This document shows positions 43,896-53,098 of a stretch of 64,000 nucleotides of DNA, in pieces (the first letter of the stretch is position 1; each line of letters opens with the position of its first letter). The stretch covers positions 248,001 through 312,000 of the forward strand of contig CAWKHX010000002.1 of assembly GCA_963849605.1 (NCBI GenBank), given 5' to 3'. This stretch comes from DASPHG01 sp963849605 (lineage in GTDB: Bacteria; Actinomycetota; Thermoleophilia; Solirubrobacterales; Thermoleophilaceae). The notes under the pieces were generated by a model. That model searched no databases. It saw only the letters and a program-made list of their open reading frames with translations, and was not told the DNA's origin. Position numbers and translations under genes: made by a program.

Positions 43896-45323
43896 ATGGG
43901 CTCGTTGTCGCAAAGTGCGCAGTTCTCGATCATCCTCCGGGTTGAGCTCCTGCGCCGCCCCGGATCGCTCGGGCGGCTGACCTCGGCGATCGGCGAGGCG
44001 GGCGGCCAGATCGGCGCAATCGACATCCTCGTCCAGGCCGAGGACAAGACGCTGCGCGAGCTCACGGTCGACTGCTCCGACCGCGAGCACTGGGACCAGG
44101 TGGTCCAGGTCGTCGAGAACCTCGAGGACGTGAAGGTGATCGAGGTCACCGACCGCACCTTCGAGCTCCACCGCGGCGGCAAGATCTACACCGGCCTGAA
44201 GGTTCCGCTGAAGACCCGCGACGACCTCTCGATGGCCTACACACCCGGTGTCGCGCGCGTCTGCAACGAGATCGCGGCCGACCCCGACAAGGCCTTCCAG
44301 TACACGATCAAGAAGAACACCGTCGCCGTGGTGTCCGACGGGACGGCGGTACTCGGCCTGGGCGACATCGGCCCCGAGGCCGCCATGCCCGTGATGGAGG
44401 GCAAGGCGATGCTGTTCAAGGAGTTCGCAGACGTCGACGCGTTCCCGATCTGCCTTGACACCAAGGACCCGGACGAGATCGTCCAGGCGGTCAGGCTGAT
44501 CGCGCCGACGTTCGGGGGGATCAACCTCGAGGACATCTCGTCGCCGCGCTGCTTCGAGATCGAGAACCAGCTCGTCGAGCAGCTCGACATCCCGGTCTTC
44601 CACGACGACCAGCACGGCACAGCGATCGTGGTGCTCGCGGGGCTCCTCAACGCGTGCCGCCTCACGGGGCGCCGGCTCGGCGACCTCAGCGTCTCGATGG
44701 CCGGCGCCGGTGCGGCGGGCGTGGCCGTCGCGCGTCTGCTGATGGACGCGGGCGTCGCGTCGATCGTCGCCTGCGACCGCTACGGCTCGATCCATGCCGG
44801 CCGCTCCGACTACGAGTCCGGTGAGATGAACGCGCCGAAGACCTGGCTCGCCGAGAACACCAACCCGGACCGCCGCGAGACGACGCTCGGCGGCGCGCTC
44901 GAGGGCACGGACGTCTTCATCGGCCTGTCCGGGCCGGGCGTGATCTCGGTTGACGACGTCAAGACGATGAACCCCGAGTCGTTCGTCTTCGCGATGGCGA
45001 ACCCGGTGCCCGAGGTGCCGCCGGAGGAGTGCGCGCCGTTCGTGAAGGTGGTGGCGACCGGCCGCTCCGACTACCCGAACCAGATCAACAACGTCCTGGC
45101 ATTCCCCGGGATCTTCCGGGGCGCGCTCGACGCACGCGCGCCCAAGATCACCGAGGAGATGAAGCTCGCGGCGGCGCATGGGATCGCTGAGGTGGTCTCT
45201 GACGAGGAGCTCGCCGAGGATTACATCGTCCCGAGCGTCTTCAACCGCGACGTGAGCGCGGCCGTGGCCAGCGCCGTCGCGGACAAGGCGTCGCGAGAGC
45301 CGGTCGCAAGCCCGGCCAAGTGA
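43896..45323 (+). CDS. NAD(P)-dependent malic enzyme with N-terminal ACT domain
   Basis: The 475-residue enzyme has an ACT regulatory domain at residues ~10-85 (LRVELLRRPGSLGRLTSAIG) followed by malic enzyme proper: TGLKVPLKTRDDLSMAYTPG, SDGTAVLGLGDIGPEAAMPV, metal-site residues in FHDDQHGTAIV and the NAD(P) site MAGAGAAGVAVARLL, ending in NNVLAFPGIFRGALDARA. It decarboxylates malate to pyruvate. The ACT domain suggests feedback by an amino acid or related ligand. It starts at ATG 43896 behind a near-perfect -10 box. Its stop overlaps the epimerase start (GTGA). Confidence 0.96.
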   Translation: MGSLSQSAQFSIILRVELLRRPGSLGRLTSAIGEAGGQIGAIDILVQAEDKTLRELTVDCSDREHWDQVVQVVENLEDVKVIEVTDRTFELHRGGKIYTGLKVPLKTRDDLSMAYTPGVARVCNEIAADPDKAFQYTIKKNTVAVVSDGTAVLGLGDIGPEAAMPVMEGKAMLFKEFADVDAFPICLDTKDPDEIVQAVRLIAPTFGGINLEDISSPRCFEIENQLVEQLDIPVFHDDQHGTAIVVLAGLLNACRLTGRRLGDLSVSMAGAGAAGVAVARLLMDAGVASIVACDRYGSIHAGRSDYESGEMNAPKTWLAENTNPDRRETTLGGALEGTDVFIGLSGPGVISVDDVKTMNPESFVFAMANPVPEVPPEECAPFVKVVATGRSDYPNQINNVLAFPGIFRGALDARAPKITEEMKLAAAHGIAEVVSDEELAEDYIVPSVFNRDVSAAVASAVADKASREPVASPAK

Positions 45324-46204
45324 AGCGCTTCGCTGTCACAGGCGGCACCGGCATGATCGGCCGGCGCGTCGTGGACGCATTGCGCGCCCGGGGCGACGAC
45401 GTGACGGTGGTGTCGCGCGCCGCACCCGGCACCGTCCACTGGCCCGATCCGACGGCGGCGCCCCCGCCGCCCGAGGCGCTCGCCGGCCGTGACGGCGTCG
45501 TGCACCTGCTGGGCGAGAACGTGGCGCAGCGTTGGACAAAGGCCGCGAAGCGGCGCATCCGGGAGTCGCGTGAGCTCGGGACGAGGCACCTCGTCGAAGC
45601 GCTCTCGCGCCTGTCGGACGACGAGCGGCCGGAGGCGCTCGTGTCGATGTCGGCGATCGGCTACTACGGCGCGCGCGGTGACGAGCCGGTCGACGAGACG
45701 GCTCCCCCGGGCGACGACTTCCTCGCGCAGGTCGTGCGGACATGGGAGGCGGAGGCCCACAGTGCCGAGGAGCTCGGGATCCGCGTGGCGATCCCGCGCG
45801 CGGGCGTCGTCCTCACGGGCGACGGGGGCGCGCTCGCGAAGATGCTGCCGCCGTTCAAGCTGGGCGTCGGCGGCCCGGTGGCCGGCGGGAGTCAGTACGT
45901 GCCGTGGGTGCACCTCGACGACGTCGTCGGGGCGTTGCTGTTCCTGCTCGACGGGGGCAGGGGCACCTACAACGTCACGGCGCCCGAGCCGGTCACGAAC
46001 AGCGAGCTCTCGAAGGCGCTCGGTCGCGCACTCAAACGGCCCGCGGTGATGCCGGTGCCCGCGCTCGCCATCCGGACGCTCTACGGCGAGATGGCCTGGG
46101 TCGTCACAACCGGCGTCCGCGCGGTGCCCAAACGGCTGATGGACGAGGGCTACCCGTTCGCGCAGCCGGACCTCGACGACGCCCTCCGGGCAGCGGTCGG
46201 CTGA
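45320..46204 (+). CDS. TIGR01777-family NAD(P)-dependent epimerase-like protein
   Basis: The 294-residue extended short-chain dehydrogenase starts VKRFAVTGGTGMIGRRVVDA (nucleotide loop TGGTGMIG), with HLLGENVAQRWT, SMSAIGYYGARGDE (YxxxK-like site lacking the usual spacing) and a C-terminal DUF1731 segment. Members of TIGR01777 occur in most bacteria, but the reaction is unassigned. GTG at 45320 overlaps the malic enzyme stop. Confidence 0.9.
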   Translation: MKRFAVTGGTGMIGRRVVDALRARGDDVTVVSRAAPGTVHWPDPTAAPPPPEALAGRDGVVHLLGENVAQRWTKAAKRRIRESRELGTRHLVEALSRLSDDERPEALVSMSAIGYYGARGDEPVDETAPPGDDFLAQVVRTWEAEAHSAEELGIRVAIPRAGVVLTGDGGALAKMLPPFKLGVGGPVAGGSQYVPWVHLDDVVGALLFLLDGGRGTYNVTAPEPVTNSELSKALGRALKRPAVMPVPALAIRTLYGEMAWVVTTGVRAVPKRLMDEGYPFAQPDLDDALRAAVG

Positions 46205-47073
46205 GCCCGCGCGTCGGCGCACTCCTCGGTGCCCTGACGATCGCCTTCTCGGCGATCCTCGTGAAGGCGTCCGACGTCGCCCCGCCCACGTCGGCGTTCT
46301 TCCGTTGCTTCTACGCGGTCCCGATCCTCTGGCTGCTGGCGCGCGGCGAGCCGCGCACTAGCCGCCAGCGGCGGCTGGCGTACCTCGCGGGCGTCCTCTT
46401 CGCGGTCGACCTCGTCTCGTGGCACTACTCGATCGACTACATCGGCGCGGGGCTCGCGACCGTGCTCGGCAACCTCCAGGTCGTCCTCGTCGGCGTGACC
46501 GCCTGGCTCGTGCTCGCCGAGCGGCCCGAGGCTCGGGCCCTGATCGCCGTGCCGCCCGCGCTCATCGGCATCGTGCTGATCTCGGGAGCGCTCGAGGACG
46601 GCGCGTACGGCAGCGACCCGACCAAGGGCGCGATCTACGGCGTCATCACCGCGGTGAGCTACACGGGGTTCATCCTGCTCATCCGCGAGTCCGGCACCGG
46701 GTCGGCGCCCGCGGCGCCGCTGTTCGAAGCGACATGGGTGGCGGCCGTCGGGTGCGCCATCGCGGGAATCGCGATCGGCGACGTCGACTTCGCGCCATCG
46801 TGGCCGGAGCACGGCTGGCTCGTGCTGCTGGCGTTCAGCTCGCAGGTCGTCGGGTGGCTCCTGATCACCGGCTCGCTGCCGCGCCTGCCGGCGGCGGTGA
46901 CGTCCGTACTGCTCACGCTCCAGCCGCTCACCTCGCTCGTGCTCGGCGTCGTGCTCCTCGGCGAGGAGCCGACCGGGCTGCAGGTCGCCGGCGCGGTGCT
47001 CGTCCTCATCGGCCTTTTGACCGCGACGAGCCGCCCGCTCAGTGCTCGAGAACCAGCCCGAGAAACTGCTTAG
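46201..47073 (+). CDS. EamA/DMT-family transporter
   Basis: The protein of about 290 residues has ten predicted helices in two EamA repeats (VGALLGALTIAFSAILVKAS, and IYGVITAVSYTGFILLIRES opening the second). There is no ATG, GTG or TTG before helix 1. CTG at 46201 overlaps the upstream stop as CTGA and gives LSPRVGALLGALTIAF, so CTG initiation is proposed. A GTG further on would delete the first helix. Substrates of EamA carriers are usually amino acids or metabolites. The end overlaps the convergent ATPase gene by 35 bases. Confidence 0.87.
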   Translation: MSPRVGALLGALTIAFSAILVKASDVAPPTSAFFRCFYAVPILWLLARGEPRTSRQRRLAYLAGVLFAVDLVSWHYSIDYIGAGLATVLGNLQVVLVGVTAWLVLAERPEARALIAVPPALIGIVLISGALEDGAYGSDPTKGAIYGVITAVSYTGFILLIRESGTGSAPAAPLFEATWVAAVGCAIAGIAIGDVDFAPSWPEHGWLVLLAFSSQVVGWLLITGSLPRLPAAVTSVLLTLQPLTSLVLGVVLLGEEPTGLQVAGAVLVLIGLLTATSRPLSAREPARETA

Positions 47074-47785
47074 TCCGCTGCTCGCGCGGCGCGTCGATCA
47101 CGCGCCTGACCGGGCCCTTCTCGACGATCACGCCCTCGTCCATGAACACGACGTCCCTCGCGACCTCGCGCGCGAAGCCGATCTCGTGCGTGACCACGAT
47201 CATCGTCATCCCCTCGTTCGCGAGCTCGCGCATGACGTCGAGCACCTCCTTGATCAGCTCGGGGTCGAGCGCGCTCGTGACCTCGTCGAACAGCATCACG
47301 TGCGGGTCCATCGCGAGCGCGCGGGCGATCGCTACCCGCTGCTGCTGGCCGCCCGAGAGGCGATCGGGGTATTCGTCCGCCTTGTCCGACAGCCCGACCC
47401 GTTCGAGGAGCTCGCGCGCTTTCTCGGCAGCCTCGTCGCGCGAGCGCCCGAGCACCTTCTCCTGCGCGAGGCTGACGTTCTGGAGTGCTGACTTGTGCGG
47501 GAACAGGTTGAACTGCTGGAAGACCATGCCGACGCGGCGGCGGACGTAGTCGACGTCGCCGGCGCCCGCGCCGCCGGTGATCTCCTTGCCCTCGAGGACG
47601 ATCCTTCCCTCGTCCGGAGGCTCGAGCAGGTTGATGCAGCGCAGCAGCGTGCTCTTGCCCGATCCGCTCGGCCCGAGCACGCACACGACCGAGCCCTTGG
47701 CCACCTCCAGGTCGATGCCGCGCAGGACCTCGAGCGTCCCGAAACGCTTATGCACGCCCTGGAGCTCGAGCATCGGCTCGGTCAT
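47039..47785 (-). CDS. Polar amino-acid ABC transporter, ATPase
   Basis: The 248-residue ATPase of the GlnQ/HisP group has Walker A GPSGSGKSTLLRCINLLE, the FQQFNLFPH Q-loop, signature LSGGQQQRVAIARAL, Walker B MLFDEVTSALDPE and TTVVTHE-type switch IVVTHEIGFA. It energises uptake through the permease encoded four bases upstream (ATGA overlap). The order binding protein, permease, ATPase forms a complete importer. Confidence 0.95.
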   Translation of the reverse strand: MTEPMLELQGVHKRFGTLEVLRGIDLEVAKGSVVCVLGPSGSGKSTLLRCINLLEPPDEGRIVLEGKEITGGAGAGDVDYVRRRVGMVFQQFNLFPHKSALQNVSLAQEKVLGRSRDEAAEKARELLERVGLSDKADEYPDRLSGGQQQRVAIARALAMDPHVMLFDEVTSALDPELIKEVLDVMRELANEGMTMIVVTHEIGFAREVARDVVFMDEGVIVEKGPVRRVIDAPREQRTKQFLGLVLEH

Positions 47786-48531
47786 CCAGACGCCAGCCCC
47801 CGTTGGAACCTTCCCTGCTCGTGTGCGATGTAGCGGTCCACGATCCGCGCCAGCGGGATCGTCACCACGAGGAACATGAGAGCGCCGAGCGTCAGCGCGG
47901 AGCTGTTAAGCGTCTCGGCCTGCACAGTGCGCCCGGCCTCCACGACCTCGAGCAGCGCGATCACCCCGACGAGCGACGTGTCCTTCATCAGCGCGATGTA
48001 GTCGTTGAGCAGAGGCGGGACGACGCGCCGGACTGCCTGCGGGACGATCACGTGGCGCATCGCCCGCCCGTGGCTCATGCCCAGTGCTCGCGCCGCCTCC
48101 ATCTGGCCGCGCGGAACGCCCTCGATTCCGGCACGGTAGACCTCGGCCATGTAGGCCCCGTAGGTCACCGTGAGCGCAAGCGTGCCGTACCAGAACGGAT
48201 CAGTCTTGCCGAACCACTGCGGAATGCCGACTGACCGGGGCAGGCCCAGCCCCTCCGCGACGAAGGGGGCGCTGCCGGAGATGATCAGGACGACCAGGAG
48301 AAGCGGGATCCCGCGGAAGATGTCGATGTAGGCGATGGCGAGCCCGCGCACGGGCGCAAGCCGCCGGCCCGGCAGCTGCCGCATCAAGGCGAGCACGAGG
48401 CCCCAAATCAGCGCGAGCACGCCGCTGACGAACGAGAGCTGGAGCGTTACCCAGAACCCGTCGAGGACGAAGCCGAACTCGTCCCCCATGATCCCGAAGT
48501 CGAAGTACTGCTCGCGGACGACGTCCATCAC
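47782..48531 (-). CDS. Polar amino-acid ABC transporter, permease
   Basis: The 249-residue permease belongs to the HisM/GlnP family with five to six helices and the EAA loop (EAARALGMSHGRAMRHVIVP). It begins ATGATGGAC behind AAGGAGGG. A single permease gene suggests a homodimer. It lies between the binding protein and ATPase genes. Confidence 0.94.
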   Translation of the reverse strand: MMDVVREQYFDFGIMGDEFGFVLDGFWVTLQLSFVSGVLALIWGLVLALMRQLPGRRLAPVRGLAIAYIDIFRGIPLLLVVLIISGSAPFVAEGLGLPRSVGIPQWFGKTDPFWYGTLALTVTYGAYMAEVYRAGIEGVPRGQMEAARALGMSHGRAMRHVIVPQAVRRVVPPLLNDYIALMKDTSLVGVIALLEVVEAGRTVQAETLNSSALTLGALMFLVVTIPLARIVDRYIAHEQGRFQRGLASG

Positions 48532-48584
48532 CCCTCCTTGTTGGCCAGCTGCCGGAGCAGCCTATGGGGTGCCGCCCGGGCGAG

Positions 48585-49427
48585 CTACTTGGGCGTGTTC
48601 GTCTTCTCGAGAACGGCCTTGGGCGGTTCGATCTTGAACCACTGCTGGTACTCGTCGGCCAGCGTCCCGTCGTCCTTCATCTCTTCGAACGCGTCGTTGG
48701 CGGCCTCGCGCAGCGCGTCGTTGTCCTCCGTGTAGGCCGGCGCCAGGTACTCGCCGGTGTTGTAGGACTCGGCCACTTCTAGGCCGTCCAACGTCTTGGC
48801 GGCCTCCTCGGTCCCGGAGAGATCGAACATGACGGCGTCGACCTGACCCGCGACGAGCGCGTTGAACGCGTCGTCGATCTCGGGATAGCTGCGCAGGTCG
48901 CCCGGGTTGGCGTTCGCCTCGATGTAGTCCTCGCCGGTGGTGCCCTTCTGGACGCCGACCGTCTTGCCGTCGAGGTCGTCGATCGTCCGGATGTCGCTGC
49001 CCTCCTGAACCAGGAGCGACTGCTCGGTCAGGAACCACGGGTTGCCGAAGTCGACGACCTTCTCACGCTCGGGCGTGATCGTGGAGCCCGCGATCGCGAC
49101 ATCGAACTTGTTCTGGGAAAGGTCGCGGAAGATCGTGTCGAACGGCGTGTCCTTGTATTCCGTCTCGAACCCGATCCGGCTGGCGATCTCGTTCATCAGA
49201 TCGATCTCGAAGCCCTCGTAGTCGGGCGGGCGACCCTGCTCGAACGGCGGGTACGGAACGTCCACGCCGACGACGAGCGTGCCGGGCTTAAGCGTGTCGA
49301 TCTCAGAGGCCGTCGTCTCCGTGCCACCACCTCCGCCATCGTCGTCATCGTCGTCGCACGCGGTGAGCGCGGTGCCGACGAGCAGGAGCAGGGCCGTGAG
49401 CAGGAAGAGAAGGAAGCGCTTGTTCAT
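48585..49427 (-). CDS. Polar amino-acid ABC transporter, substrate-binding lipoprotein
   Basis: The 280-residue family-3 solute-binding protein has a lipoprotein signal ending GTALTAC (Cys24), an acidic/Gly linker, then PPFEQGRPPDYEGFEIDLMN and the mid-domain GKTVGVQKGTTGEDYI typical of amino-acid receptors. The ligand is probably a polar or acidic amino acid. A TATTGT 10 bases before ATG 49427 with no ribosome site suggests a short-leader or leaderless start of the three-gene operon. Confidence 0.94.
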   Translation of the reverse strand: MNKRFLLFLLTALLLLVGTALTACDDDDDDGGGGGTETTASEIDTLKPGTLVVGVDVPYPPFEQGRPPDYEGFEIDLMNEIASRIGFETEYKDTPFDTIFRDLSQNKFDVAIAGSTITPEREKVVDFGNPWFLTEQSLLVQEGSDIRTIDDLDGKTVGVQKGTTGEDYIEANANPGDLRSYPEIDDAFNALVAGQVDAVMFDLSGTEEAAKTLDGLEVAESYNTGEYLAPAYTEDNDALREAANDAFEEMKDDGTLADEYQQWFKIEPPKAVLEKTNTPK

Positions 49428-49451
49428 AGAGTGCAGGACAATAACGCAGAC

Positions 49452-50102
49452 TCAGCACGTCAACCGAGCGGCGCCCTCGCCGGGTGGCCGGCATACCCTC
49501 GCCCACGTGAACCGGAATCGCGTGTAGTCCACCGTCGCGTCGAATGGGTCACCTACGACGAAACGTCCCTCCACGTCGCGTCGCGTAATGGCGAGGCATT
49601 CGTAATCCGAGCCGGGCGCGTCGAGGTCGCGCTCGATCGAGCGCTGCGATGGGGGGTTGATCTCGCAACGGGTGGCAAGCACCGGGCCGTCGAGCCTTCC
49701 CGCGCGCGCCCGGGCGCGTGCGTCGCGGGTGATCGCGCGCTCGAGGTCGCGCACGAGCCCGCGCCGTGCACGCAGCTCGGCGGCGGGGCTCAGGTCGCCC
49801 TTCGGCTGCTCGCTGCGACCAGAACGCACCTTTCCCTCGCGGGCGAGCCGCCTCCGCTTGGCCGCCTCGAAAGCGGCGTCGCTGCGCCGCTCCGCGGCCG
49901 CGCGCTCGTCCTTGCCCTCCTCGATCGCCGGGACGATCAGCGCGGCGGCGGCGGCGGCGAGCACGATCACGACCAAGGCTCCGAGGGCGATCTTCCGCCA
50001 CGGCGGCGAGGGCACGACGGCATCGCGCGGCGGAGTCCAAAGCCGAAGCCAGGCCCCGATCCGCTCGAGGACCGAGAGCCTGGGAGGTCCGCCCTCGGTC
50101 AG
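49452..50102 (-). CDS. Membrane-anchored coiled-coil protein of unknown function
   Basis: From CTG 50102 the product is 216 residues: TEGGPPRLSVLERIGAWLRL, WTPPRDAVV, then one membrane helix (IALGALVVIVLAAAAAALIV), a charged helical segment rich in Arg, Ala and Glu (DERAAAERRSDAAFEAAKRR) and a C-terminal domain with Cys residues (CEINPPS, YECLAI, ARVCRPP). CTG overlaps the upstream stop as CTGA. The alternative GTG at 50015 removes the cytoplasmic WLRLWTPP segment, which looks conserved. The C-terminal domain is probably outside the membrane. No function can be given. Confidence 0.68.
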   Translation of the reverse strand: MTEGGPPRLSVLERIGAWLRLWTPPRDAVVPSPPWRKIALGALVVIVLAAAAAALIVPAIEEGKDERAAAERRSDAAFEAAKRRRLAREGKVRSGRSEQPKGDLSPAAELRARRGLVRDLERAITRDARARARAGRLDGPVLATRCEINPPSQRSIERDLDAPGSDYECLAITRRDVEGRFVVGDPFDATVDYTRFRFTWARVCRPPGEGAARLTC

Positions 50103-50395
50103 GGGCTCCCTGCGTCGCCCGCGTGCTGCTCCGCCCGCGCCTCGGCCACGGTCTTCTTGCCGCGCCCGAGCGGCCCCTGGACCTTCCAGCGGGAATCGGC
50201 ACGCGCCGGCCAGACCAGCCAGATGAGGACGCCCACCACACTGAGCAGGAGCCCGGCGGCCAGGCCCGGCCGCTCACCGTAGCCCTTCCGGTCCGACAGC
50301 CACGACGCGACGATCGCCGAGCCGAGCCACGCGAAGGTCAGGTAGAGCGCCTTCGCGCCGATCGCGGCAAACACGGTGACGATCGCTGTGATCAC
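50099..50395 (-). CDS. Small membrane protein with two to three helices
   Basis: The 98-residue protein (ITAIVTVFAAIGAKALYLTF, AGLLLSVVGVLIWLVWPA) ends in a basic tail. GTG at 50395 overlaps the livF stop as GTGA, and its own stop overlaps the next gene as CTGA. It rides on the Liv operon transcript, but no link to transport is evident. Confidence 0.72.
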   Translation of the reverse strand: MITAIVTVFAAIGAKALYLTFAWLGSAIVASWLSDRKGYGERPGLAAGLLLSVVGVLIWLVWPARADSRWKVQGPLGRGKKTVAEARAEQHAGDAGSP

Positions 50396-51102
50396 GTCCC
50401 CAGATACGCCTTCTGCACTTCGGGGTTCTCGCGCAGCGCTGCCGCCTTGTCCGCCAGCGCGACCGTCCCGGTCTCGAGCACGTAGGCGCGCTCCGAGACC
50501 TCGAGCGCGAAGTTGGCGTTCTGCTCGACGAGCAGGATCGTCGTGCCCTGCTTGTTGATCTCGGCGATCGTCTCGTAGATCCGCTCGACGAGCACAGGCG
50601 CCAGACCCATCGACGGCTCGTCGAGCAGCAGCAGCTTGGGGTTCGCCATCAGCGCGCGCCCGATGGCGAGCATCTGCTGCTCGCCTCCGGACATCGTCCC
50701 CGCCTTCTGCTTCTCGCGCTCCTTCAGTCGCGGGAACAGCTCGAAGACGCGCTCCATGTCACTCCCGATCGTCTCCGTGTCGCGCCGCAGGTAGGCGCCG
50801 AGCTCGAGGTTCTCGCGCACAGTCATCCGGTCGAAGATCCGGCGCCCCTCAGGCGACTGCGAGATGCCGCGCTGGACGATTTCCTGCGGCGGCGTCTCGC
50901 CGATCTCCTCTCCCTCGAACCGGATCGAACCCTCGCGCGGCGGCGTGAGCCCCGAGATCGACCGCAGCGTGGTCGACTTGCCGGCCCCGTTGGAGCCGAT
51001 CAGCGTCACGACCTCGCCCTCGTTCACCTCGAGCGAGATGCCCCTGAGGGCCTCGATCGCCCCATAGAAGGTGTGGATGTCCTTCAGCTCGAGGAGCGCC
51101 AT
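50392..51102 (-). CDS. livF: Branched-chain amino-acid ABC transporter, ATPase LivF
   Basis: The 236-residue ATPase starts MALLELKDIHTFYGAIEALR and has Walker A GSNGAGKSTTLRSISGL, signature MSGGEQQMLAIGRALM, Walker B LLLLDEPSMGLAP and VEQNANFAL, the last typical of LivF. ATG at 51102 is two bases after the livG stop. The larger frame open upstream runs antisense-like through livG in another frame and is not used. Part of a five-gene Liv operon. Confidence 0.95.
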   Translation of the reverse strand: MALLELKDIHTFYGAIEALRGISLEVNEGEVVTLIGSNGAGKSTTLRSISGLTPPREGSIRFEGEEIGETPPQEIVQRGISQSPEGRRIFDRMTVRENLELGAYLRRDTETIGSDMERVFELFPRLKEREKQKAGTMSGGEQQMLAIGRALMANPKLLLLDEPSMGLAPVLVERIYETIAEINKQGTTILLVEQNANFALEVSERAYVLETGTVALADKAAALRENPEVQKAYLGT

Positions 51103-51104
51103 GC

Positions 51105-51929
51105 CTAGCTCGCCTTCTTGCCGAGATAGGCCTCGATCACGTGCGGGTCCTGCCGGACCTTCTCGGGCGACCCCTCGGCGATCTTCTCGCCGTGGTCGAG
51201 CACGGTGATGTGCTCGGAGACGCCCATCACGACCTTCATGTCGTGCTCGATCAGGAGGATGGTCAGGCCGCGCTCGTCCCGCAGCCTCCGCATGAAGTCG
51301 GTCAGGCGCCGCGACTCCTCCGGGTTCATGCCCGCCGTGGGCTCGTCCAGCAGGAGCAGGCTCGGATCGGAGGCGAGGGCCCGGGCGATCTCGACCCGGC
51401 GCTGATCGCCGTACGACAGGTTCACCGACATCTGATCGACGCTGTCCTGCTGCAGGCCGACGTACTCGAGCAGCTCGCGCGCCTTCTCGCGGGCCTCGCG
51501 CTCCTCCCTGCGCACGCCGGGCGTCCGCAGGATCGAGCGGAAGAGGCCGGCGCGCAGCCGAGCGTGCTCGCCGACGAGCACATTCTCGAGCGCGGACATC
51601 GTCGCGAACAGGCGGATGTTCTGGAACGTGCGCGCCATTCCGCGCGCGAGGATCCGGTCGGGCCGCACGTAGGTGATGTCCCGGCCCCTGAAGAAGATGC
51701 GCCCGGTCGTCGGGCGGTAGAGACCGGTGAGCATGTTGAAGAAGGTGGTCTTGCCGGCCCCGTTCGGCCCGATGATCGAGACGATCGAATGCTCCGGAAT
51801 GGCGAAGTTGACGTCGTCGACGGCGGTCAGGCCGCCGAACGCTTTCGTGACGGACAGCGTCTCGAGGATCGAGCCCTCCTGCTCCGAGGCCTCCTCGTCG
51901 TGTTCCGCGACCTGCGTTTCGTCGCTCAT
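51105..51929 (-). CDS. livG: Branched-chain amino-acid ABC transporter, ATPase LivG
   Basis: The 274-residue ATPase has an acidic N-terminal extension (DETQVAEHDEEASEQEGS), then TLSVTKAFGGLTAVDDVNF, Walker A GPNGAGKTTFFNMLTGLY, the LivG-type TFQNIRLFATMSALENVLVG, signature LSYGDQRRVEIARAL and Walker B LLLLDEPTAGMNP. It pairs with LivF. ATG overlaps the livM stop (ATGA). Confidence 0.95.
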   Translation of the reverse strand: MSDETQVAEHDEEASEQEGSILETLSVTKAFGGLTAVDDVNFAIPEHSIVSIIGPNGAGKTTFFNMLTGLYRPTTGRIFFRGRDITYVRPDRILARGMARTFQNIRLFATMSALENVLVGEHARLRAGLFRSILRTPGVRREEREAREKARELLEYVGLQQDSVDQMSVNLSYGDQRRVEIARALASDPSLLLLDEPTAGMNPEESRRLTDFMRRLRDERGLTILLIEHDMKVVMGVSEHITVLDHGEKIAEGSPEKVRQDPHVIEAYLGKKAS

Positions 51930-53098
51930 CCCCGCACCTCGTAGAAGGCTTCGGGCTCCTCGCCGACACCTGCCGTGTCGCCGGCTCCGATGCCCGAGAG
52001 CTCGAGCTTGCGTCTTCGCTCCGGAAGGAGGCCCTCGGGGCGCAGCACCATCATGATCACCAGCAGGAAGCCGAAGATCCCGAAGCTCAGCTCGGTGAGG
52101 TCAAAGTCGAGGCCGACGTTCCCCGGGAGCGGGTTCAGGACGTCCGGGATCAGGTAGTTGTTGACGAACGACAGCACCACCGCCCCCAAGACCACGCCCC
52201 AGATATTGCCCATCCCGCCGAGGATCACCATGGCGAGGACGAAGATCGAGAAGGAGAACTGGAACTGGTCGGAGTTCACCGTGTTCAGGTACGAGCCCAG
52301 GAAGGCCCCGGAGATCCCACCGAACGCCGCGCCGGTCGCATACGCGAGCAGCTTCGTCCTCACGAGCGGAACCCCCATACTCGCGGCCGCTATCTCGTCC
52401 TCCCGGACGGCGATCCAGGCCCGGCCGAGCCGCGAGTCGCGCAGGCGGAAGTTGACGAAGAGGACCAGCGCAACCAAGCCGAGTGCGGTCCAGAACCAGG
52501 GTCTCAGGTTGAGCGACGTGAACTGCTCGGTGAACGGCAGGTCGATCTTGTCAACCGGCGTGATCCCCTGCGCGCCGCCGGTCAGCGTGTAGCTGCCGCC
52601 GAAGCTGATCTCGTTGCCGTTGAGCGCGATCACGCGGATGATCTCCCCGAATGCGAGCGTCACGATCGCGATGTAGTCGCCTCGCAGCCGGAGCGTGGGC
52701 AGGCCGATCACGATGCCCGCGATCGCGGTAGTGATCACAGCCGCGAGGGCGACGAGTAAGAAGTTCAAATGGATGCCGGGCAGATTCGAGACGAACCCGC
52801 TGACGCCGATATGGATGCCCTCGCCGCCATTGACGTCGTACGCGAAGCCTGAGGCGAGCCAGCCGATCGTGTACGCGCCAATCGCGAAGAACGCCACGTA
52901 GCCGAGGTCGAGCAGGCCGGCGAAGCCGACCACGATGTTGAGCCCGAGCGCCATCACCACATACGCAAGCGCTGTCACGGAGTCGTCCATGAACGCGGCA
53001 CCCTGCTCGAAGAAGAACGGCAGAATGGCCGCGCCGGTTAGGAGGGCGACCGCGATCACGAGATCGCGGTGGCGCTCTACAAGGTCCTTCAGATTCAC
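51926..53098 (-). CDS. livM: Branched-chain amino-acid ABC transporter, permease LivM
   Basis: The 390-residue permease has about nine helices with ALGLNIVVGFAGLLDLGYVA, LPTLRLRGDYIAIVTLAFGE and RAWIAVREDEIAAASMGV, the LivM hallmarks. The C-terminal ~40 residues are a charged cytoplasmic tail. GTG at 53098 overlaps the livH stop. Confidence 0.95.
   Translation of the reverse strand: MNLKDLVERHRDLVIAVALLTGAAILPFFFEQGAAFMDDSVTALAYVVMALGLNIVVGFAGLLDLGYVAFFAIGAYTIGWLASGFAYDVNGGEGIHIGVSGFVSNLPGIHLNFLLVALAAVITTAIAGIVIGLPTLRLRGDYIAIVTLAFGEIIRVIALNGNEISFGGSYTLTGGAQGITPVDKIDLPFTEQFTSLNLRPWFWTALGLVALVLFVNFRLRDSRLGRAWIAVREDEIAAASMGVPLVRTKLLAYATGAAFGGISGAFLGSYLNTVNSDQFQFSFSIFVLAMVILGGMGNIWGVVLGAVVLSFVNNYLIPDVLNPLPGNVGLDFDLTELSFGIFGFLLVIMMVLRPEGLLPERRRKLELSGIGAGDTAGVGEEPEAFYEVRG

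Noticed and set aside
41396..43945. 849-codon open frame on the plus strand opposite polA
   Set aside because: Its product is rich in Arg, Asp, Leu and Val with no domain, a known by-product of codon bias opposite GC-rich genes; polA is unmistakable on the other strand.
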